DNA of 64,000 nt from CAWIJJ01 sp963836405 (GTDB taxonomy: Bacteria > Acidobacteriota > Terriglobia > Bryobacterales > Bryobacteraceae): contig CAWIJL010000012.1 of assembly GCA_963836405.1 (NCBI GenBank), forward strand, positions 1-64,000, given 5' to 3'. Made by a program: the position numbers and the translations under genes. Below the pieces are notes generated by a model. That model was not told the origin of the DNA and ran no database searches. It worked only from the letters and a program-made list of their open reading frames with translations. This document shows positions 16,869 to 25,226 of the stretch, piece after piece (position 1 is the first letter of the stretch; each line of letters begins with the position of its first letter).

Positions 16869-19616
16869 TCACTCGTGGCGCAGAGCCCGGATCGGGTCGA
16901 TCCGCGCCGCCCGGTTGGCGGGTAAGAATCCGGATGCCGCCGCTATTGCGGACAGGATCAGCACGGTTGCCGCGATCGTCACGCCATCCTGAGAGTGGAT
17001 GCCGAACAACGCGTCTTCGGTGAAGCGCGACAGCGCGAGCGCGGCCGGCAGACCAACAGCCAAGCCGAGGCCGGCGACGACCAGCGATTCGCGCAAGATC
17101 ATCCATACCACGGTCGCGCGGCGAGCGCCCAGCGCCATCCGGATACCGATCTCGCCGGTCCGGGTGGTCACCGCATAGGATAGCGTCCCATACACGCCGA
17201 TGGCCACGAGCAGCAGCGCCAGCGCTCCGAAGAAGGTCGACACGCGGGCCAACAATCTCTCCGCGCCTATCGCCTCTTCGATCTGCTGACGCTGGGTTCT
17301 TGCGTTGTACAACGGCAGCGCAGGGTCAACATCGTGAACCGCCTCGGTCACCGGTGCGATCAGCGCGGCCGGAGCAACGCCGGCGGAGCGCACCACGAAA
17401 CACATTTTGCGTGTCCGGCCCCATTTCGCACCGTAGGCGAGATAGACGGTGGGTGGAGGCGCTTCGCGCATGCGGTTGTACTTGGCATCCGCGGCCACTC
17501 CGACAATCTCGTATGCGGACTGCGGGTCGAATGTGTCTCCGCCCGCGCGGAGGTGGTGGCCCACCGGATTCTGGTTGGGAAAGTGCGCCCGCACCCAGGA
17601 CTCGTTCACGACGGCGGCTGGATGTCTTCCGTCGGTGTCGCGCAGTTCGATACCTCTGCCGAGCGGCACTTGCATTCCCATGGTGTCGAAGAACCCCGGG
17701 CCCACCCGGTTGGAGTAGTCTTCATTCGACCGGCCCGCTGGAGGGGGCGGACCATCGGTGGCGGTCGATGTGCGCATGAAGGTCCCTGAAAGCAGCGCCT
17801 CCTGCATGTAGGTCACGGATCGCACCCCTGGAAGCCCGGCGATTCGTTCTGCCAGTCGATTGTGCAGCGCAATACCGCGCCTGTCCGTGTAACCGCTGCG
17901 TTCGGGATCGACATCGAACAACAGCAGGTTGTCGCGCTCGAATCCGAGATGCTGCCCATCGACGTTCCGAAGGGTGCGCACGAACAGGCCGGCGCCGAAC
18001 AGCAACACCACCGACAGGGCAATCTGCAAGCCCACCAGCGCCTTCCCCCAGCCGCCGCGTTGCGTGGCAGACCGGCCGGCGTCTTTCAGTTGAGGCGCCA
18101 GATCCTTCCGGGCGGCGCGGATTGCCGGAGCAAGTCCAAAGAGAACGCCCGTTGCGAGCGAAACCGCCGCGGCGAACGCCAGAACGACGGCATTGGTGCC
18201 GACCTCGAGCTGAGTCGTCCGACTGTTTCCGGCAATCAGGCTGAGCAGCGTGGGCGCGCCCCAGTACGCGAACAGCAGGCCGAGTATTCCGCCGCAGGCC
18301 GACAGCAACAGGCTCTCCGTCAGGAGTTGGCGGATCACCCGCCCCCGGGAGGCGCCGATTGCCAACCGGACGCCGATCTCTCTTTGGCGAGCTTTGGCCC
18401 GCGATCCGAGGAGAGCCGCCACATTGACGCACGCCATGAGCAGCATCAACGCCGCCGTCACGACGAGAATGCCCAGCGGTGTAGAGAGCCTGCGGCGCAT
18501 GGTTTGGGACGCAGGGCTGACGCTCGAGACGGTCAGCGCAGGCAGGCGCGCCGGGATGTTGCTTACTCCGGCCGTGATGCTCTGGCGATAGAGGTAATGC
18601 GCTTCGCCCTGAACCTGTGCCCTTGTTGTGCCCGGCTTCCGGCGGCCGCCGATAATACACCACCACCAGCGGCGCTCGGCAAAGTATGTCTCCATGGAGG
18701 AGGAGCGCGAGCCCCAAGGCCTCACTGCGGGTGACGGAAGCAGCGGAAGCCAGAGGTCTGAGACGGTACCGCTCAGCCCTGCAAATCCGGGCGGGGCTAC
18801 GCCGATGACCGTGAACGGGGAGCTGTTCACGCGGATGCTCCGTCCGATCGCGGAACTGCGCCCGGCAAACTCGCGCAGCCACAGTTTGTGGCCGATCACG
18901 ACTACGCGGGGAGCGTCGGGGCTCAGGTCGCTTTCGACAATCGTCCGGCCGAGAACCGGCGAGACTCCCAGGACAGAGAAATAAGTTCCCGTCACCATCT
19001 CCCCATCCGCGGTAAACGGCCGTCCGGCGATGTCCACGGTCAGGCCGTTGTTCTCGGGTCCCGCCGAAGCGTACGCAAATACGCCGGCCAGGGTCCGGGC
19101 ATGGTCTCGAAACGCTTCGTAGGTGGCGAAGGGCAGTGTGGCTTGGGCAACGCCGGAAGCGGTCAGCCGCACCGGGCTCATATCGCCCACGGGTTGGGAG
19201 TACCCGAAGAACGCCAACTGCTCGGGATGACTGACGGGCAGAGACCGCAGCATCACCGCGTCGATCAAGCTGAAGATAGCGGTGTTCGCGCCGATGCCCA
19301 ACGCAAGACAAGCCACCGTTGTAGCGGTGAAGGTTGGACTCCTTCGCATGCCTCGGAGGGCGTAACGAACGTCTTGCCGGAGTGAATCGAGCGCCGGAAA
19401 CCCACGCCGATCGCGGTAGTTTTCCTTGGCCACCTCCACAGAGCCGAATGTGAGCATGGCGGCTCGCCGGGCCTCCGCGGGAGACATGCCGCGGCGCAGG
19501 TTCTCCTCGTTTAGCATGTCGATGTGCGACTGTAGCTCGTCGGCCAGTTCGGCCTCACGGCGCCCGCCAGCGAGACTGCCGGCGAGCCGGTTCCAAGCGC
19601 GACGTAGCGGTTTCAT
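16869..19616 (-). CDS. ADOP-family permease
   Basis: 915 residues, full ADOP layout. The cytosolic extension (EAELADELQSHIDMLNEEN, SPAEARRAAMLTFGS) is followed by helix 1 (VACLALGIGANTAIFSLID) and a periplasmic domain. The central FtsX block (MACVNVAALLGSRAKARQRE) precedes a second periplasmic domain. The C-terminal FtsX block reads LVAIGVYGTLSYAVTTRTGE, ending in ASGFLPANRAARIDPIRALR. No PadR gene precedes it: upstream, 19617-19865 carries no gene and the next feature is the toxin-antitoxin promoter on the other strand. Confidence 0.92.
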   Translation of the reverse strand: MKPLRRAWNRLAGSLAGGRREAELADELQSHIDMLNEENLRRGMSPAEARRAAMLTFGSVEVAKENYRDRRGFPALDSLRQDVRYALRGMRRSPTFTATTVACLALGIGANTAIFSLIDAVMLRSLPVSHPEQLAFFGYSQPVGDMSPVRLTASGVAQATLPFATYEAFRDHARTLAGVFAYASAGPENNGLTVDIAGRPFTADGEMVTGTYFSVLGVSPVLGRTIVESDLSPDAPRVVVIGHKLWLREFAGRSSAIGRSIRVNSSPFTVIGVAPPGFAGLSGTVSDLWLPLLPSPAVRPWGSRSSSMETYFAERRWWWCIIGGRRKPGTTRAQVQGEAHYLYRQSITAGVSNIPARLPALTVSSVSPASQTMRRRLSTPLGILVVTAALMLLMACVNVAALLGSRAKARQREIGVRLAIGASRGRVIRQLLTESLLLSACGGILGLLFAYWGAPTLLSLIAGNSRTTQLEVGTNAVVLAFAAAVSLATGVLFGLAPAIRAARKDLAPQLKDAGRSATQRGGWGKALVGLQIALSVVLLFGAGLFVRTLRNVDGQHLGFERDNLLLFDVDPERSGYTDRRGIALHNRLAERIAGLPGVRSVTYMQEALLSGTFMRTSTATDGPPPPAGRSNEDYSNRVGPGFFDTMGMQVPLGRGIELRDTDGRHPAAVVNESWVRAHFPNQNPVGHHLRAGGDTFDPQSAYEIVGVAADAKYNRMREAPPPTVYLAYGAKWGRTRKMCFVVRSAGVAPAALIAPVTEAVHDVDPALPLYNARTQRQQIEEAIGAERLLARVSTFFGALALLLVAIGVYGTLSYAVTTRTGEIGIRMALGARRATVVWMILRESLVVAGLGLAVGLPAALALSRFTEDALFGIHSQDGVTIAATVLILSAIAAASGFLPANRAARIDPIRALRHE

Positions 19617-19865
19617 TCTGTCTCACCCGGGAAGGCGAAGAAGCGGGCCACGATTTCTCGCGGTTCTTTCTGTTGGGTTTCCCACAGGAGAGCATAGCAC
19701 GGGGACGGAAAGGATGGAAGGGGTAAAGATGGATCGGCGTTCGGCATCCAGCCCGGGCAGCCTGCGATGCGTGGAGCGACTCTCGAGAGGTTCGCCGAAG
19801 CGCTCTCGGGCTCCTCGGGTCCTCCCCCTTGTCAAACTTGCGTGAAGGGTCGAAAGAACACCTCA

Positions 19866-19894
19866 TTGACAAGCGTCAAGCGACACCTTACAAT
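19866..19894 (+). promoter_or_regulatory. Sigma-70 promoter with overlapping operator for higBA
   Basis: TTGACA (19866-19871), a 17-nt spacer and TACAAT (19889-19894) form a near-consensus promoter. The -35 box is embedded in a perfect inverted repeat TTGAC-AAGC-GTCAA (19866-19879), so a protein bound there would block RNA polymerase. HigA-type antitoxins repress their own promoters this way. The predicted transcription start, about 19901, coincides with the TTG start codon of the toxin. Confidence 0.7.
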
Positions 19895-19900
19895 CGGACG

Positions 19901-20185
19901 TTGAGGATACGGAGTTTCAGCCACAGACCGCTCAAGCGGTTTTACGAGGAGGGCATCGCAAAGGGCCTTCCGTCCGATGCCGTCGCGAAGCTGCGCGCCA
20001 TGTTCGCCGTCCTGGACCAGATGGAGGACGCCGGTGAATTGAACTCATGGCCGCTGTGGAAGGTCCACACTCTGACGGGCGACCGCAAGGGAACATGGAG
20101 CCTCCACGTGACGCGCAACTGGCGGCTGACGTTCCGCGTCGACGCCGACGAACTGCTGGATGTGAACTTTGAGGACTACCACTAG
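19901..20185 (+). CDS. higB: HigB-type toxin (RelE superfamily mRNA interferase)
   Basis: 94 residues from TTG 19901 (RIRSFSHRPLKRFYEEG), the normal length and N-terminus of HigB. Typical segments are FYEEGIAKGLPSDAVAKLR, ELNSWPLWKVHTLTGDRKG, WSLHVTRNWRLTFRVD and LLDVNFEDYH. HigB proteins cleave mRNA on the ribosome and are neutralised by HigA. A frame extends upstream to 19829, but it runs through the promoter, so I reject that start. The gene is followed 10 nt later by higA; toxin-before-antitoxin order is characteristic of higBA. Confidence 0.88.
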   Translation: MRIRSFSHRPLKRFYEEGIAKGLPSDAVAKLRAMFAVLDQMEDAGELNSWPLWKVHTLTGDRKGTWSLHVTRNWRLTFRVDADELLDVNFEDYH

Positions 20186-20195
20186 GGAGGAACCC

Positions 20196-20507
20196 ATGGC
20201 TATGCACAACCCGCCGCATCCCGGCCAAGTGATCCGCACCGAAATCGTTGAAGCGAACGGCCTGACCGTGACCAATGCTGCCAAAGTGCTGGGCGTGTCG
20301 CGACAAGCGCTTTCCGGACTGCTGAACACCAAAGTGGACCTGACGGGCGATATGGCCCTTCGGATCGAAAAGGCCTTCGGCCCGAGGATGGAAACGCTGA
20401 TGGGCATGCAGTCAGCCTATGACATCTTTCAGGCCCGCCAGCGCGCCAGTAAAATCAAGGTCCGTCGTTACCGGTCGTCGAACAAGCCACTCGTTTCTAC
20501 TCACTAA
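20196..20507 (+). CDS. higA: HigA-type antitoxin, XRE helix-turn-helix
   Basis: 103 residues from ATG 20196 with a GGGAGG ribosome site at 20185-20190. It has the HigA N-terminus HNPPHPGQVIRTEIVE. The helix-turn-helix is VTNAAKVLGVSRQALSGLLN, followed by DLTGDMALRIEKAFGP and MGMQSAYDIFQARQ. The C-terminus is basic (KIKVRRYRSSNKP). It should bind HigB and the dyad over the -35 box. Confidence 0.9.
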   Translation: MAMHNPPHPGQVIRTEIVEANGLTVTNAAKVLGVSRQALSGLLNTKVDLTGDMALRIEKAFGPRMETLMGMQSAYDIFQARQRASKIKVRRYRSSNKPLVSTH

Positions 20508-20522
20508 GGGAGGAGGCCTCCC
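20508..20522. terminator. Weak hairpin between higA and the GNAT gene
   Basis: GGGAGG-AGG-CCTCCC directly follows the higA stop between two convergent genes. There is no T-tract, so it may be an attenuating hairpin rather than a true intrinsic terminator. Confidence 0.3.
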
Positions 20523-20547
20523 GGCGACCAGCCCGCTACCAGGAGGG

Positions 20548-21003
20548 TCAGAGTGCAAGCTGGTATACGAAAAAGGCGGTGTCGCGTTTCCAGCCGAGCC
20601 TCTCGTACAGAGATTGCGCCGTTACGTTGCCGACCCCGGTCGAAAGAACGAGCCGTACCGCGCCGAAGCGGCGTCCATACTCTGCGGCTGCATCAAGCAG
20701 TGCGGCTCCCACTCCGCGTCCTCGCGCGTCAGGAGTTACGAACAGATCGTTCAGGATGAAAACTCGCGCCATTGAGCCCGAGGAGAAGCTGGGATAAAGT
20801 TGGGTGAACCCGCTGGCTGCACGCCCTTCGAACGACAGAAAGATCACGGACTCGTTGTGCTCGAAGCGTTCCAGCAGGAACCGCCTCGCCCGCTCCGGCT
20901 CGCTGGGCTGGCGGTAGAACTGGCGGTACGCATCGAATAGCGGCACGATCAGATCCACATCCGCCACGGTCGCCTGTCGGATCTCGGTCCCCGGTGTCGT
21001 CAT
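20548..21003 (-). CDS. GNAT-family N-acetyltransferase
   Basis: 151 residues. The acetyl-CoA-binding motif A is LFVTPDARGRGVGAALLDAA, followed by motif B residues NVTAQSLYERLGWKRD. The N-terminal half (EIRQATVADVDLIVPLFDAY) is the usual GNAT start. The fold resembles small-molecule or ribosomal-alanine acetyltransferases, but the acceptor cannot be named. It ends 40 bp from higA on the opposite strand. Confidence 0.88.
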   Translation of the reverse strand: MTTPGTEIRQATVADVDLIVPLFDAYRQFYRQPSEPERARRFLLERFEHNESVIFLSFEGRAASGFTQLYPSFSSGSMARVFILNDLFVTPDARGRGVGAALLDAAAEYGRRFGAVRLVLSTGVGNVTAQSLYERLGWKRDTAFFVYQLAL

Positions 21004-21050
21004 AACCTCATTATCAGGGCAGTCCGCCAGGGCGCACCTCCCCTTGTCAA

Positions 21051-21092
21051 GCTAGGAGAGAAGGGGATATACTCCTAATCGGGCTAGGAGAG
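21051..21092. repeat. Direct repeat with internal inverted half-site before an ADOP gene
   Basis: GCTAGGAGAG occurs at 21051-21060 and 21083-21092, and the inverse half-site ACTCCTA lies between them (21071-21077). The second copy also serves as the Shine-Dalgarno (GGAGAGAG) for the ATG at 21101. The arrangement looks like an operator cluster that could also block ribosome binding. Confidence 0.4.
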
Positions 21093-21100
21093 AGTTTGAA

Positions 21101-23782
21101 ATGTTGTGGAAGCGAATTGTTTCGGTGTTCAGGGTTCTGACGGGGCGGAGGGATTTCGAGTCCGGGATGATGGAGGAATTGCGCTTTCACCTGGAGGCGC
21201 GGGCGGCGGATCTGGCGCGGTCGGGACTCTCTCCGGGGGAAGCGGCGCGGCGGGCGCGGATCGAGTTCGGCAGCCCGGCCAGCGTGCAGGAGGAATGCCG
21301 GGAGGCGCGGGGCCTTCAACTGGTGGAGGCCGTATGGCGGCAGGGGCGGTATGCGGCGCGGACGCTGCGCAAATCACCGGCATTCACGGCCACGGTGCTG
21401 CTGACGCTGGCGGTGACGATGGGCGCGAACCTGACGATCTTCGCGGTGATTGACGCGGTTCTGCTGCGGCCGCTGCCGTTTCCCGAAGCGGACCGGCTGG
21501 TCACGATGTACAACACGTACCCGAAGGCGGGGGTGGAGCGGGACGGCTCGTCGCTGACGAATTATTACGAGCGCAGGGGGCGGATTCCGGCGCTGGAAGC
21601 GATGGCGCTCTACCGGCCGGGGGCGGCGATCGCGGGCGAACCGGGAGCGACGGTACGCGAACCGATCATGCGGGTGACCGCGGATTTCTTCCGGACGCTG
21701 GGGACCGGGCCGGCGGTGGGGCGGGTGTTCTCCGAGGGGGAGACGACGTACCAGACCGATGGCGTTGCCATGGTGACGGACCGGTATTGGAAAGAGCGGA
21801 TGAACGGCGGGGAGATCGCGGGGCGGCGGATCCGGCTGGACGGAGTGGAGAAGAAGGTGATCGGCGTGCTGCCGGCCGGGTTTCGGTTTCTCTCTTCGGA
21901 GGCGCGCATTTACGTGCCGCTGGCGTCGAGCCCGGCCGAACGCACGCCGGAACAGCGGCACAGTGGCGGGAACACCACGCAATTGATCGCGCGGCTGCGG
22001 CCGGGTGCCTCGATTGCGGAGGCGCAGGCGCAGATCGACGCGCAGAACAACGCGTTGGAAGCGAACGGACCGCAGGGGAAAGCCATGGCGGAAGCGGGTT
22101 TCCGTTCGCTGGTGAAGCCGCTTCACGGGGACCACGTGGCGGCGGTGCGTCCCACGCTGCTGGTGCTGCAGGGCGGCGTGCTGGTGCTGCTGCTGACGGG
22201 CCTGGTGAACCTGGTGAACCTGCTGCTGGTGCGGGCCAGCGGACGGGTGAAAGAAGTGGCGGTGCGGCGGGCGCTGGGCGCGAGCCGGGCGCACATCCTG
22301 GCGGAGGGGCTGGTGGAGACGGCGGTGCTGGCGGTGCTGGGCGGGCTGTTGGGGTTTGGGGCCGCGCTGGCCGGCACGCGCGGGCTCGCGATTTTCGGCG
22401 TGGACAGGCTGCCGCTGGGGGCGCAGATCGAACTGAACGGACGGATTGCGCTGGCCGCGCTGGCGGCGGCGATGGCGACCGGCATCGTGCTGGCGGCGCC
22501 CATCGCGTGGTTCAACCTGCGCGGCCATTTGAGCGCGGCGCTCGGATCGGAGACGCGCGGGGGAACGGCGGCCGGTTCCGTACACCGGTTGCGCCACGGC
22601 TTTCTGGTGGCGCAGTTCGCGATGGCTACGATGCTGCTGAGCGGAGCGGGCCTGCTGGCGCTGAGCCTGAAGCAGGCGATGGCGATCGAGCCCGGTTTCG
22701 CGGCCGGCAACGTTTTGACGGGGCAGATTTCGATACCATGGAGCGGCTATCAGACGAGCGAGTCGCGGGTGGCCTTTGCGGAGCGGGTGATGCAGGAGGC
22801 CGGCCGGCTGCCGGGGGTGCAGGCAACGGGTATGGCGACCAACCTGCCGTTCAGCGGGGTTTCGGGGAAGAGCGCGGCGACGGTGAAGGGATATGTGGCG
22901 AAGCGCGGGGAGTCGCCGCACGCTATCTACTCGTACGGGGTAGCGGGCGACTATTTTCAGGCTATGGGGTTCACGCTGCGGGCCGGCCGGTTTCTGACGG
23001 AGGCGGATTCCCGGCGCGGCGTGAGGGTGTGCGTAGTGGACGACGTATTCGCGCGCGCGCAGTGGCCGGGGCAGAGCGCTCTCGGGCGGCAGTTATGGCT
23101 GGGTTACCGGGAGCAGCCGGAGCAGGCCGACGACTCGGAACTGTTCACGGTGGCAGGAGTGGTAGGGCGGGTGAAGCAGGCGGGGCTCACGGAGGATCCG
23201 GCGCCGGGCGCGGTTTATTATCCGTACGCTTACTTTGCGAATGCAAGTTTGTTCGTGGCTGCGCGGACGACGGTGGAGCCGGAGTCCTTCGGGCTCGAGT
23301 TGCAGAAGGCGGTCCGGCGGGCCGATCCGGACATTCCGGTGACGGAGATCCGGTCGATGCCGGCGAGGATTTCCGAAAGTCTGGAGACGCGGCGGACGCC
23401 GGCGCTGCTGGCGGGAATTTTCGCGGCGATGGCGCTGTTGCTGGCGGCGATCGGCACGTACGGCGTGGTCAGCTACGCGGTATCGCAGCGGCGGCGGGAG
23501 ATCGGCGTGCGGATGGCGCTGGGAGCGACGCCGGGGCAGATCCGGCGGCAGTTCCTGGGAGTCGCCTTGCGGCTGCTGATTCCGGGCACGGCGTTCGGAC
23601 TGGCGGCCGCGGCGCTGGCGGGGCGCGCGATGCAGGCGGTGCTGTTCGAGGTGGGGGGAGCGAACGTTGCGGTAATGGGCGCGGCGGCGGGGGCGATGGC
23701 GATGGTGTCGCTGGCGGCCACGCTGGCACCGTCGCGGCGGGCGGCTTGGATGTCGCCGCTCAAGGCGCTTTCGGGGGACTGA
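21101..23782 (+). CDS. ADOP-family permease
   Basis: 893 residues, intact. The cytosolic extension (SGMMEELRFHLEARAADLAR, SPGEAARRARIEFGS) precedes helix 1 (LLTLAVTMGANLTIFAVID) and the first periplasmic domain. The central FtsX block (GLVNLVNLLLVRASGRVKE) is followed by a second periplasmic domain. The final FtsX block is LLAAIGTYGVVSYAVSQRRR, with APSRRAAWMSPLKALSGD at the end. Its third-position GC bias is stronger than in the two ADOP genes at 14-19 kb, suggesting a different history. No PadR gene adjoins it. Confidence 0.92.
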   Translation: MLWKRIVSVFRVLTGRRDFESGMMEELRFHLEARAADLARSGLSPGEAARRARIEFGSPASVQEECREARGLQLVEAVWRQGRYAARTLRKSPAFTATVLLTLAVTMGANLTIFAVIDAVLLRPLPFPEADRLVTMYNTYPKAGVERDGSSLTNYYERRGRIPALEAMALYRPGAAIAGEPGATVREPIMRVTADFFRTLGTGPAVGRVFSEGETTYQTDGVAMVTDRYWKERMNGGEIAGRRIRLDGVEKKVIGVLPAGFRFLSSEARIYVPLASSPAERTPEQRHSGGNTTQLIARLRPGASIAEAQAQIDAQNNALEANGPQGKAMAEAGFRSLVKPLHGDHVAAVRPTLLVLQGGVLVLLLTGLVNLVNLLLVRASGRVKEVAVRRALGASRAHILAEGLVETAVLAVLGGLLGFGAALAGTRGLAIFGVDRLPLGAQIELNGRIALAALAAAMATGIVLAAPIAWFNLRGHLSAALGSETRGGTAAGSVHRLRHGFLVAQFAMATMLLSGAGLLALSLKQAMAIEPGFAAGNVLTGQISIPWSGYQTSESRVAFAERVMQEAGRLPGVQATGMATNLPFSGVSGKSAATVKGYVAKRGESPHAIYSYGVAGDYFQAMGFTLRAGRFLTEADSRRGVRVCVVDDVFARAQWPGQSALGRQLWLGYREQPEQADDSELFTVAGVVGRVKQAGLTEDPAPGAVYYPYAYFANASLFVAARTTVEPESFGLELQKAVRRADPDIPVTEIRSMPARISESLETRRTPALLAGIFAAMALLLAAIGTYGVVSYAVSQRRREIGVRMALGATPGQIRRQFLGVALRLLIPGTAFGLAAAALAGRAMQAVLFEVGGANVAVMGAAAGAMAMVSLAATLAPSRRAAWMSPLKALSGD

Positions 23783-23831
23783 CCGCTGTTTTCAGCGAGG
23801 CTCTTTGATAATGTGGAGGGTTGGAGCGTGA

Positions 23832-24083
23832 TTGAAGATCCGATCCCGGAAATTCGACGGCCGGTGCGCGCGTCACAAAGGGTATAATCCGGCGGTGGAC
23901 GGCCGCGGCGGAATTCGAGGAAACTGCGCGCGGTGCAACCTGCTGTGCGAAATCTGGGAGGCTTCGCTTCGATTGAACCAGCTCATCCGCAGGTTCGATC
24001 CGAACCATGACGACCTGCAAAAGCCACGGGCCGCGGCGGTAATGGGGCCAGACCCGCGACAGATGAGCCTGATCGGAGATTGA
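23832..24083 (+). CDS. Small Cys/His-rich protein upstream of a TIR-domain gene
   Basis: 83 residues from a TTG at 23832 (GGAG about 5 nt upstream). The pattern is C12-x2-H15 then C32-x2-C35-x3-C39: RCARHKGYNPAVDGRGG followed by GNCARCNLLCEIWE. It looks like a short zinc ribbon followed by a helix (SLRLNQLIRRFDPNH). I recognise no named family, though acidobacterial genomes contain similar short CxxH...CxxC proteins. It ends 10 nt before the TIR gene on the same strand, so co-expression is likely. It may be a partner, sensor or regulator of the TIR protein. Confidence 0.6.
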   Translation: MKIRSRKFDGRCARHKGYNPAVDGRGGIRGNCARCNLLCEIWEASLRLNQLIRRFDPNHDDLQKPRAAAVMGPDPRQMSLIGD

Positions 24084-24093
24084 GGGCGAAGGA

Positions 24094-24978
24094 TTGCCGC
24101 CGAAGGGGTCAACCCGCCATCCGCAGATTTTCATCAGCCACAGGCATGCGGACGAGGACGTGGTGGGGCCGTTGATGGAGTTTCTGGGCGCGGCATTCCA
24201 CATTGAAAGCGATTCGATCCGCTGCACGTCGGCACAGCCGTTCCGTTTGGCAGCGGGCGCGCCGATCCGGGACTCGCTGCGAGAGGACATCGGGAGTGCC
24301 GCGGTGGTTCTGGGCGTGCTGACGCCGGAGAGCCGGGAATCGAGCTACGTGCAGTTCGAACTGGGCGCGGCGTGGGGACGGGGCATTGCCTGTTTTCCGC
24401 TGCTGGCAAAGGGCGCGACGCGCGCGGACATACCGGCACCGCTCGCCGACAATCACGCTCTGGACCTTGCGGACGAAGGCGATTGCCAGCAACTGCTGGA
24501 GGCGATACGGAGCGTGGCGGGGTTGCGGCGGCGCAAGGGATTCGAGGCACAGGTTGCGAAGAAGGCCAGCGAACTGGCGGCTCGGTCGGGAAGGCACGGC
24601 TCGTGCGGTATCCGGATCACAAGACCGGCGCACGGGCAGGCGGTTCATGGCCGCAATTTCCCGGTGGAGGGGCGATTCGACAAACTGCCGGAAGGAAGCT
24701 TCCGGGTGTTCCTGACAAACGGAAACCAAACCAAAATCTGGCCGCAGAAGCGGGTGGTGTTCCACCCTCATTCCGGAACGTGGGAGGCGTTGGGGAGTCT
24801 GCTGGAGCAGCCCGCTGACGAAGCTTACCTGATGGTGGGCGAGGTGGGCGAGATGGGAGCGCTGCTGTACGACTACTACACCGAGGTGGGCGAGGCGAAG
24901 GACATCTGGATACCGGTTCCGCGCTTCACTCCGGACACGCGCATTCACGATAAGGTTTACATCCGGAACAGCGATTGA
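24094..24978 (+). CDS. TIR-domain protein with C-terminal beta-rich domain
   Basis: 294 residues from TTG 24094, preceded by GAGGGCGAAGGA. Residues about 10-140 are a bacterial TIR domain: PQIFISHRHADED (strand A and BB loop entry), GVLTPESRESSYVQFELGAAWGRG with E89 at the position of the NADase catalytic glutamate, and ADIPAPLADNHALDL. A basic helical linker (KGFEAQVAKKASELAARSG) leads to a C-terminal domain of about 120 residues (IRITRPAHGQAVHGRNFPVE, IWPQKRVVF, YLMVGEVGEMGALLYDYYTE), probably a beta-sandwich. Bacterial TIR proteins often deplete NAD during phage infection; the second domain would be the sensing or binding part. The defence role is inferred. Confidence 0.82.
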   Translation: MPPKGSTRHPQIFISHRHADEDVVGPLMEFLGAAFHIESDSIRCTSAQPFRLAAGAPIRDSLREDIGSAAVVLGVLTPESRESSYVQFELGAAWGRGIACFPLLAKGATRADIPAPLADNHALDLADEGDCQQLLEAIRSVAGLRRRKGFEAQVAKKASELAARSGRHGSCGIRITRPAHGQAVHGRNFPVEGRFDKLPEGSFRVFLTNGNQTKIWPQKRVVFHPHSGTWEALGSLLEQPADEAYLMVGEVGEMGALLYDYYTEVGEAKDIWIPVPRFTPDTRIHDKVYIRNSD

Positions 24979-25226
24979 GGGCGGTAGGGCAGGGGCGAGG
25001 TCGGAAACGCTGGAGTGAATGAGCGCTGGATGACGGTGTAGGGCGAGGAGGGGGCTTGCCAATCCGGTGGCCGATGGAACTTCGTTCCGGTTTCGCGCCG
25101 ATCTGGAACAGCGATTGACGATCCGGAGCGGGGCGCTCAGGCGGGGGCGAGGTCGCCGAGGAGGGTGGGGACCAGTTCGGAAACGGTGGGGTGAATGTGC
25201 ATGGCGCGCTGGATGACGGTGTAGGG
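24961..25226. repeat. Degenerate duplication of the TIR/flavoprotein junction
   Basis: Copy A (24961-25043) and copy B (25101-25226) share the same order of blocks: ATCxGGAACAGCGATTGA (TIR gene 3' end), GGGCGAGGTC, TCGGAAACG, GTGAATG and GCGCTGGATGACGGTGTAGGG (3' end of the MerA-like gene, read on the plus strand). Copy A lacks about 30 bases present in B. The convergent gene ends were therefore duplicated in tandem, and one copy has decayed. Confidence 0.65.

Noticed and set aside
21374..22921. A 515-residue minus-strand frame rich in Arg and His
   Set aside because: Antisense shadow of the ADOP permease at 21101-23782.
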